A stretch of DNA of 10,860 nt from Pseudomonadota bacterium (lineage in GTDB: Bacteria > Pseudomonadota > Gammaproteobacteria > Steroidobacterales > Steroidobacteraceae). Below the pieces are notes generated by a model. The model made no database searches. It saw only the letters and a program-made list of their open reading frames with translations, and was not told the origin of the DNA. This document shows positions 7,293 to 10,860 of this stretch, in pieces (the first letter of the stretch is position 1; each line of letters opens with the position of its first letter). A program made the position numbers and the translations under genes. The stretch lies in assembly GCA_021850555.1 (NCBI GenBank), contig JAJZLX010000576.1:1-10860 (forward strand). The letters run 5' to 3'.

Positions 7293-7616
7293 GTGACCGA
7301 ATTCGTGCACGTGCATGAAGTCCGCGTGGTCGGGGACGCAGATTGGATCGCCGTCGCGGAGATCTGCCGGCTGTGCCGGCTCGAGCTCACCGCCGTGATC
7401 GAGCTCGCCGACCTTGGCCTCGTCTCGCTCCGGGGCGGGTCCCCGGAGGAGTGGCAGCTGCCGGCGGCGGCGCTGCCGCGCCTGACCCTGGCCGGCAGGC
7501 TGATCCGCGATCTCGGGGTCAACGTCAGCGGCGCAGTGCTCGCGGTCGAATTGTTGGAAGCGCAGCGGGAGCTGGAGAGGCGGGTCCGGCGCCTCGAGCA
7601 TCTGGCCGGGCAGTGA
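7293..7616 (+). CDS. cbpM: Chaperone modulator CbpM
   Basis: The 107-residue protein starts at GTG and matches CbpM, the small partner that binds the J domain of CbpA and blocks its co-chaperone and DNA-binding activity. Length is close to the 101 residues of the E. coli protein. Residues 17-45 (DWIAVAEICRLCRLELTAVIELADLGLV) form the MerR-like helix-turn-helix fold used for J-domain contact. Residues 51-60 (PEEWQLPAAA) match the conserved W-containing turn. The C-terminal half (LTLAGRLIRDLGVNVSGAVLAVELL, then a charged coiled coil to residue 104) is the MerR-like dimer helix. It is translated from a strong site inside the cbpA 3' end. Convergent with the next gene, with 15 bp between stops. 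Confidence 0.93.
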   Translation: MTEFVHVHEVRVVGDADWIAVAEICRLCRLELTAVIELADLGLVSLRGGSPEEWQLPAAALPRLTLAGRLIRDLGVNVSGAVLAVELLEAQRELERRVRRLEHLAGQ

Positions 7617-7631
7617 GCGCGGGCGGCCGGT

Positions 7632-8069
7632 CTATCCGGGCGGCAACACCCGGTGCCGTCCGGAGAACCGGTCCCTGAAGGCGAGGAAAAGGATGCCCGC
7701 GACCATCAGTGCGCAGAGTGCCACGACGACAACGCTGAGCGCATTCCTGATCTGGGCGATGACCGGCGCCGGCAGCCCCAGCGCCACGAATGCCAGCACG
7801 GATATCACGCCGAGCGCGGGAATCAGATAGTCGAAGGTCGCATGCTTCCAGCTCAACGCGGCACAGATTGCCGTCGTCAGGAAGCCCGCCGTCACAATGC
7901 CGATGGACATGGGCCAGCCGCCGTAGGCGGAAATCGCCGGGACGAGCGCTCCTTGAAAGGCCTCGTTCCATTGCGGCACGCCCCAGAGCATTCCATAGGT
8001 CAGCGTCCCGGCGAACAGGAACCCCGCCAGGAGCGAGGACACCAGGAAGCGTGGGGTGTTCGAACCCAT
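7632..8069 (-). CDS. Four-helix inner-membrane protein of unknown function
   Basis: I do not recognise this 145-residue protein. It has four likely membrane helices: about 8-30 (FLVSSLLAGFLFAGTLTYG), 53-73 (MSIGIVTAGFLTTAICAAL), 80-100 (YLIPALGVISVLAFVALGL) and 110-131 (ALSVVVVALCALMVAGILFL). A basic C-terminal tail (RDRFSGRHR) should be cytoplasmic by the positive-inside rule. Between helices 1 and 2 is an amphipathic loop (VPQWNEAFQGALVPAISAYGG). No catalytic motif or cofactor site is visible. The ATG at 8067-8069 is chosen because the frame upstream (open to 8240) is arginine-rich and unpatterned; a GAGAGAG element lies about six bases upstream. It follows the EthD gene on the same strand after 82 bp; a shared transcript is possible but not shown. 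Confidence 0.75.
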   Translation of the reverse strand: MGSNTPRFLVSSLLAGFLFAGTLTYGMLWGVPQWNEAFQGALVPAISAYGGWPMSIGIVTAGFLTTAICAALSWKHATFDYLIPALGVISVLAFVALGLPAPVIAQIRNALSVVVVALCALMVAGILFLAFRDRFSGRHRVLPPG

Positions 8070-8151
8070 GTCGACTCTCTCGAGGTTCCCTGGTGAAGTC
8101 GCCTTGCGCACCGCCTTCGCAGCATGGCCGGCATCGCCCGGCCGGGTGCCT

Positions 8152-8472
8152 TCAGCTCTTTTCGACGACGACCTCGCTGATCTGCATGACCGGCGAGAGG
8201 TCGGTGTAGTTGGCAATGTCGGCCAGGATCTGCTCGGCATGCGGACCGAAGCCCGACTGGAACGCTTCGACGGAATCGCTGAAGATGTGGCACATCGCGA
8301 CGTACGTCGCCGGACTGCCCGGCGCAGCGCCCGAGAGGCCTTTGTCGACCGTGTAGTACCTGCATTTCTCGCCCATGAGACGCTTCACGAGCGGCATGTG
8401 CCGGTCGCGATAGTAATCGTGGTCGAACCGGGCACCGGGTGTGTTCGGGTACATTACGCTGACCTTGATCAT
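8152..8472 (-). CDS. EthD family protein
   Basis: The 106-residue protein is a single EthD (PF07110) dimeric alpha-beta barrel. It opens with MIKVSVMYPNTPGARFDHDYY and has the family's YYRDRHMPLVKRLMG helix (20-34, histidine 25). It continues with a Tyr/Val strand (YVAMCHIFSDSVEAFQSGFG) and a C-terminal strand (PVMQISEVVVE). EthD was named from the ethyl tert-butyl ether degradation locus, but most homologues have no known reaction and probably bind small hydrophobic molecules. Nothing here points to ether degradation. The ATG at 8470-8472 has a good Shine-Dalgarno (AGGGGGAG) ending about four bases upstream. Divergent from the DUF2459 lipoprotein across 121 bp, which should hold both promoters; no clear -35/-10 pair was found. 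Confidence 0.9.
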   Translation of the reverse strand: MIKVSVMYPNTPGARFDHDYYRDRHMPLVKRLMGEKCRYYTVDKGLSGAAPGSPATYVAMCHIFSDSVEAFQSGFGPHAEQILADIANYTDLSPVMQISEVVVEKS

Positions 8473-8593
8473 GGCACTCCCCCTAAGGCGACGGATCGGG
8501 TGTGGGTCCGCAGCGAATGGTGCAGGAGCTTGCGGACGGCGGCAACCTGCACCGCCGGTGGCGCCGGCGTGATCGGGGGTATGCTAGCCGCAG

Positions 8594-9274
8594 ATGATGC
8601 GCCATGCCGTACTTTCGCTGCTCGGCGCCGCGACCACGGCGCTGCTGGGCGGCTGCGCCGGGCCGCCCATGCCCGCGCCGGTCCGTGCGCCGCCGCAGAC
8701 CTTCCTGGCGGCCGATCCGCGCTCACCCGTGATCGGTGTGCTCGTGAACGGGTGGCACAGCGGACTCATTCTGCCCGTGCGGGAGCTCGGCTCCTTGAGG
8801 CCGCTTCTGCCCCACGACGCAGGTGAGCGTTACGTGAGCTTCGGGTGGGGCAATCGGCGCTTCTACATGGCATCCCATCCGACCTTCTCCGATGCGATCG
8901 CCGCACTGTTCAGCTCCCCGAGCGTGCTGCTGGTGCAGGGCGCCCCGACGCTGCGCGCGCTGGTGCCTCCGGGGGCGAGGTCCCGCTGGCTCTGCGCCGA
9001 TCGGGACGAGGTATGGAAGCTCGATGCCTATCTGCGCCATGCGCTGAGCCGGCTCCACGGCAAGCCGGTGAGAATCGGCGCCGGACCCTGGACCGACAGC
9101 GCGTTCTATGCGTCGGGCGAACGGTACGACGGGCTGCACACCTGCAATACCTGGACGGCGGATGCCCTGGAGTCCGCGGGGCTGCCGGTGCATTCCAGCG
9201 ACGTGATCTTCTCGAGCCAGCTCGTTCACCTGATCGCGAAGCTGTCCGCCTGCCCCGCGACCAGACCCCCCTGA
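8594..9274 (+). CDS. DUF2459 (TIGR02117-type) lipoprotein
   Basis: The 226-residue protein is probably exported and lipid-anchored. A short basic N-terminus and hydrophobic core (VLSLLGAATTALLGG) lead to a lipobox LLGGC, with the acylated cysteine at 21. A proline-rich linker follows. The rest carries the conserved blocks of the DUF2459 family: GVLVNGWHSGLILPV (48-62), YVSFGWGNRRFYM (80-92), and HTCNTWTADALESAGLPV (182-199). The family occurs near urease genes in some genomes, but no urease gene is present in this window and its function is unknown. The invariant Trp-His-Ser and His-Thr-Cys-Asn blocks look like an active site or ligand pocket, which is inference. Two ATG codons stand in tandem (8594, 8597); the first is used here and neither has a strong Shine-Dalgarno. 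Its stop is 12 bp from that of ahpF (convergent). Confidence 0.88.
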   Translation: MMRHAVLSLLGAATTALLGGCAGPPMPAPVRAPPQTFLAADPRSPVIGVLVNGWHSGLILPVRELGSLRPLLPHDAGERYVSFGWGNRRFYMASHPTFSDAIAALFSSPSVLLVQGAPTLRALVPPGARSRWLCADRDEVWKLDAYLRHALSRLHGKPVRIGAGPWTDSAFYASGERYDGLHTCNTWTADALESAGLPVHSSDVIFSSQLVHLIAKLSACPATRPP

Positions 9275-9286
9275 CCCGGAACAGGC

Positions 9287-10771
9287 TCAAGCGGCGATCC
9301 CGACATCTGCGCTCTGCGTCTGCGCGCCGAGACGGATGAGGTAGTCGAACGCGGACAGCGCCGCCGTCGAGCCCGCGCCGATCGCGATCACGATCTGCTT
9401 GAACGGGGTCGTGGTGGCGTCGCCGGCCGCGAAAACGCCGGGCACGGAGCACTGGCCGCGATCGTCTATCACGATCTCCCCGCGCTGCGACAGCGTCAGC
9501 GTGCCGCGCAGCCACTCGGTGTTCGGCAGCAATCCGATCTGGACGAACACGCCCTCCAGGGCCAGTTCGTGCGGCGCCCCTTTCGTACGATCCTTCCAGC
9601 GCAGCGCCGTCACCTTGCTTCCATCGCCAACGACCTCGGTTGTCTGTGCATTCAATCTCACTTCGACGTTCGGCAGGCTGCGCAGCTTGCGCTGCAGCAC
9701 CTCATCGGCGCGCAGGCGGGAATCGAACTCGAGCAATGTGACGTGCGAAGTGATTCCCGCGAGGTCGATGGCCGCTTCGACACCGGAATTTCCGCCGCCG
9801 ACGACCGCGACGCGCTTGCCCTTGAAGAGCGGACCGTCGCAATGCGGGCAGTAGGCGACGCCGCGATTGCGGTAACGCTCCTCCCCGGGCACGTTGAGCG
9901 TGCGCCAGCGCGCCCCTGTCGAGAGGATGATGGTACGGGCGCGCAAGGTCGCGCCGTTCTCGAGACGCAGCGCCACCAGGCCACCCGCCGAGGCGGCCGG
10001 AAGAAGCTGCGTCGCCTTTTGAGCGCTTATGACGTGCACGCCGTGCTCACGGACGTGCTGCTCCAGGTCTCTCCCGAACTGCGGCCCCTCGACGTGCGCA
10101 ATGGAGATGAGATTCTCGATGCCGAGGGTATCGAGCACCTGGCCGCCGAATCGCTCCGCCACGAGGCCGGTTCGTATGCCTTTGCGGGCGGCGTAGACGG
10201 CTGCGGCCGCTCCCGCGGGTCCGCCCCCCACGATGAGCGCGTCGTAAGGTGCTTCACTCTCGAGCCTCTCCCGCTCTCTTTCGGGGGAGGTCGTGTCGAG
10301 CTTCGCCAGAATCTGCCCGAGGTCCATCCGGCCCTGTGCGAACGGCTCGCCGTTGAGAAAAACGCTCGGGACCGCCATGACCTCGCGCGCCTCGACCTCG
10401 CTCTGGAATAACGCGCCGTCGATCGCGACGTGGCGGACGCGGGGGTTGAGCGCACTCATCAGATTGAGCGCCTGGACCACATCGGGGCAGTTCTGACAGG
10501 AGAGGGAGAAATAGGTCTCGAAGCGATACTCACCGGGGAGCTCGCGGACTCGCTGCAGGAGCTCAGGCTCCACCTTGGGCGGATGACCGCCGACTTGCAG
10601 CAGCGCGAGCACCAGAGAGGAGAACTCGTGGCCGAGCGGTACTCCCGCAAAGCGCACGGAGATATCGGTGCCCGCCCGGCGGATCGCGAATGAGGGCTTG
10701 CGCGCATCGTCCGAGCGTTGCAGGCGGACTTTGTCCGAGAGTGCCGCGATCTGCTGCGTATTCCGGCTCAA
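9287..10771 (-). CDS. ahpF: Alkyl hydroperoxide reductase subunit F, 5'-truncated
   Basis: This is the flavoprotein that passes electrons from NADH to the peroxiredoxin AhpC for peroxide reduction in the cytoplasm. The 494 visible residues cover the tandem thioredoxin-like N-terminal domain ([20 protein letters not shown] at 40-59; redox pair CQNC with C92 and C95), the FAD site [10 protein letters not shown] (182-191), the catalytic CPHC (C308, C311), the NAD site GGGNSG (325-330) and the FAD-binding end ([16 protein letters not shown], 445-460). All catalytic parts are present. Both cysteine pairs are shifted by 37 from E. coli AhpF (129/132 and 345/348), so about 37 N-terminal residues are missing. 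The frame continues upstream without a stop to the window edge, but the translation no longer resembles AhpF and consists of IS-like repeats. The TTG start at 10769-10771 is only the nearest possible codon. No ahpC is in the window. Confidence 0.9.
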   Translation of the reverse strand: MSRNTQQIAALSDKVRLQRSDDARKPSFAIRRAGTDISVRFAGVPLGHEFSSLVLALLQVGGHPPKVEPELLQRVRELPGEYRFETYFSLSCQNCPDVVQALNLMSALNPRVRHVAIDGALFQSEVEAREVMAVPSVFLNGEPFAQGRMDLGQILAKLDTTSPERERERLESEAPYDALIVGGGPAGAAAAVYAARKGIRTGLVAERFGGQVLDTLGIENLISIAHVEGPQFGRDLEQHVREHGVHVISAQKATQLLPAASAGGLVALRLENGATLRARTIILSTGARWRTLNVPGEERYRNRGVAYCPHCDGPLFKGKRVAVVGGGNSGVEAAIDLAGITSHVTLLEFDSRLRADEVLQRKLRSLPNVEVRLNAQTTEVVGDGSKVTALRWKDRTKGAPHELALEGVFVQIGLLPNTEWLRGTLTLSQRGEIVIDDRGQCSVPGVFAAGDATTTPFKQIVIAIGAGSTAALSAFDYLIRLGAQTQSADVGIAA

Positions 10772-10860
10772 AGTGATCGGGGTTTCCAGGGCGACGTGAG
10801 CACTGGTTCCGGGACAACGTGAGCGAGATTCCAGGTTGAACGTGAGCAGTTTTCGGGGCG
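10771..10860. mobile_element. Terminal repeats of an IS21-like element (partial, runs off window)
   Basis: The octamer ACGTGAGC recurs at 10794, 10817 and 10840, exactly 23 bp apart. A weaker copy AAGTGATC occurs at 10771, again 23 bp earlier. Each is followed by a TTCC(A/G)GG or TTCGGGG block at similar distance. Such ladders of short repeats at the tip are characteristic of IS21-family elements, and a TG-starting tip is possible at 10774 (TGATCGGGG). The ladder begins exactly where ahpF loses homology. No transposase sequence is visible, so the family assignment is inference; presence of a mobile-element end is more secure. Confidence 0.6.

Noticed and set aside
8533..8585. A sigma-70 promoter for the DUF2459 gene (TATGCT at 8580)
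   Set aside because: The -10-like hexamer has no acceptable -35 box at 16-18 bases and lies too close to the start codon to be convincing.
9569..10411. A 280-codon plus-strand open frame inside ahpF
   Set aside because: It is antisense to highly conserved AhpF domains and has no recognisable motif.
10771..10860. CRISPR-like repeat array
   Set aside because: The conserved unit is only about 8 bp plus a loose block, with no room for spacers at a 23-bp period, so it is not a CRISPR array.

Overview
The window is a high-GC bacterial chromosomal segment. The CbpA/CbpM pair, a zinc-finger TrxC, AhpF and a DUF2459 lipoprotein suggest a proteobacterium, most likely a gammaproteobacterium of the Xanthomonadales/Nevskiales kind. 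That placement rests on gene content and composition, not on a search. I see no tRNA, rRNA, CRISPR array, origin or phage module, and no convincing new multi-gene system. The interesting material is decay and mobile-element scarring, one candidate heat-shock promoter, and a catabolic gene pair.

Left part (1-2984, + strand): the 3' end of a GH31 glycosidase, probably an alpha-xylosidase, overlaps by 14 bp the start of a complete, probably exported GH51 alpha-L-arabinofuranosidase. Together they look like the tail of an operon for arabinose- and xylose-decorated plant glycans such as xyloglucan or arabinoxylan.

Middle-left (2985-4534, mostly - strand): a scarred stretch. A conserved small protein of unknown function precedes a near full-length DJ-1/PfpI (isonitrile hydratase-like) pseudogene with three frameshifts. 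Upstream of them is a gene-poor gap with degenerate 21-bp tandem repeats that resemble an insertion-sequence end.

Middle (4535-8069): a small GNAT acetyltransferase and a glutathione S-transferase on the + strand, then trxC on the - strand. trxC is divergent from a cbpA-cbpM operon (DnaJ-like co-chaperone and its modulator). The trxC/cbpA intergenic region carries a sigma-32-like promoter and a GC-rich inverted repeat. A four-helix membrane protein of unknown function converges on cbpM.

Right part (8152-10860): an EthD-family protein (-) divergent from a DUF2459 lipoprotein (+). This converges on ahpF (-), the flavoprotein reductase of the alkyl hydroperoxide reductase system. ahpF lacks about 37 N-terminal codons compared with E. 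coli AhpF. Exactly at its broken start begins a ladder of four 23-bp-spaced repeats running to the window edge, best read as the terminus of an IS21-like element inserted into the gene.

Functionally, trxC, cbpA-cbpM, the GST and ahpF form a loose group of thiol-redox, peroxide and protein-folding genes. Only cbpA-cbpM is clearly an operon.
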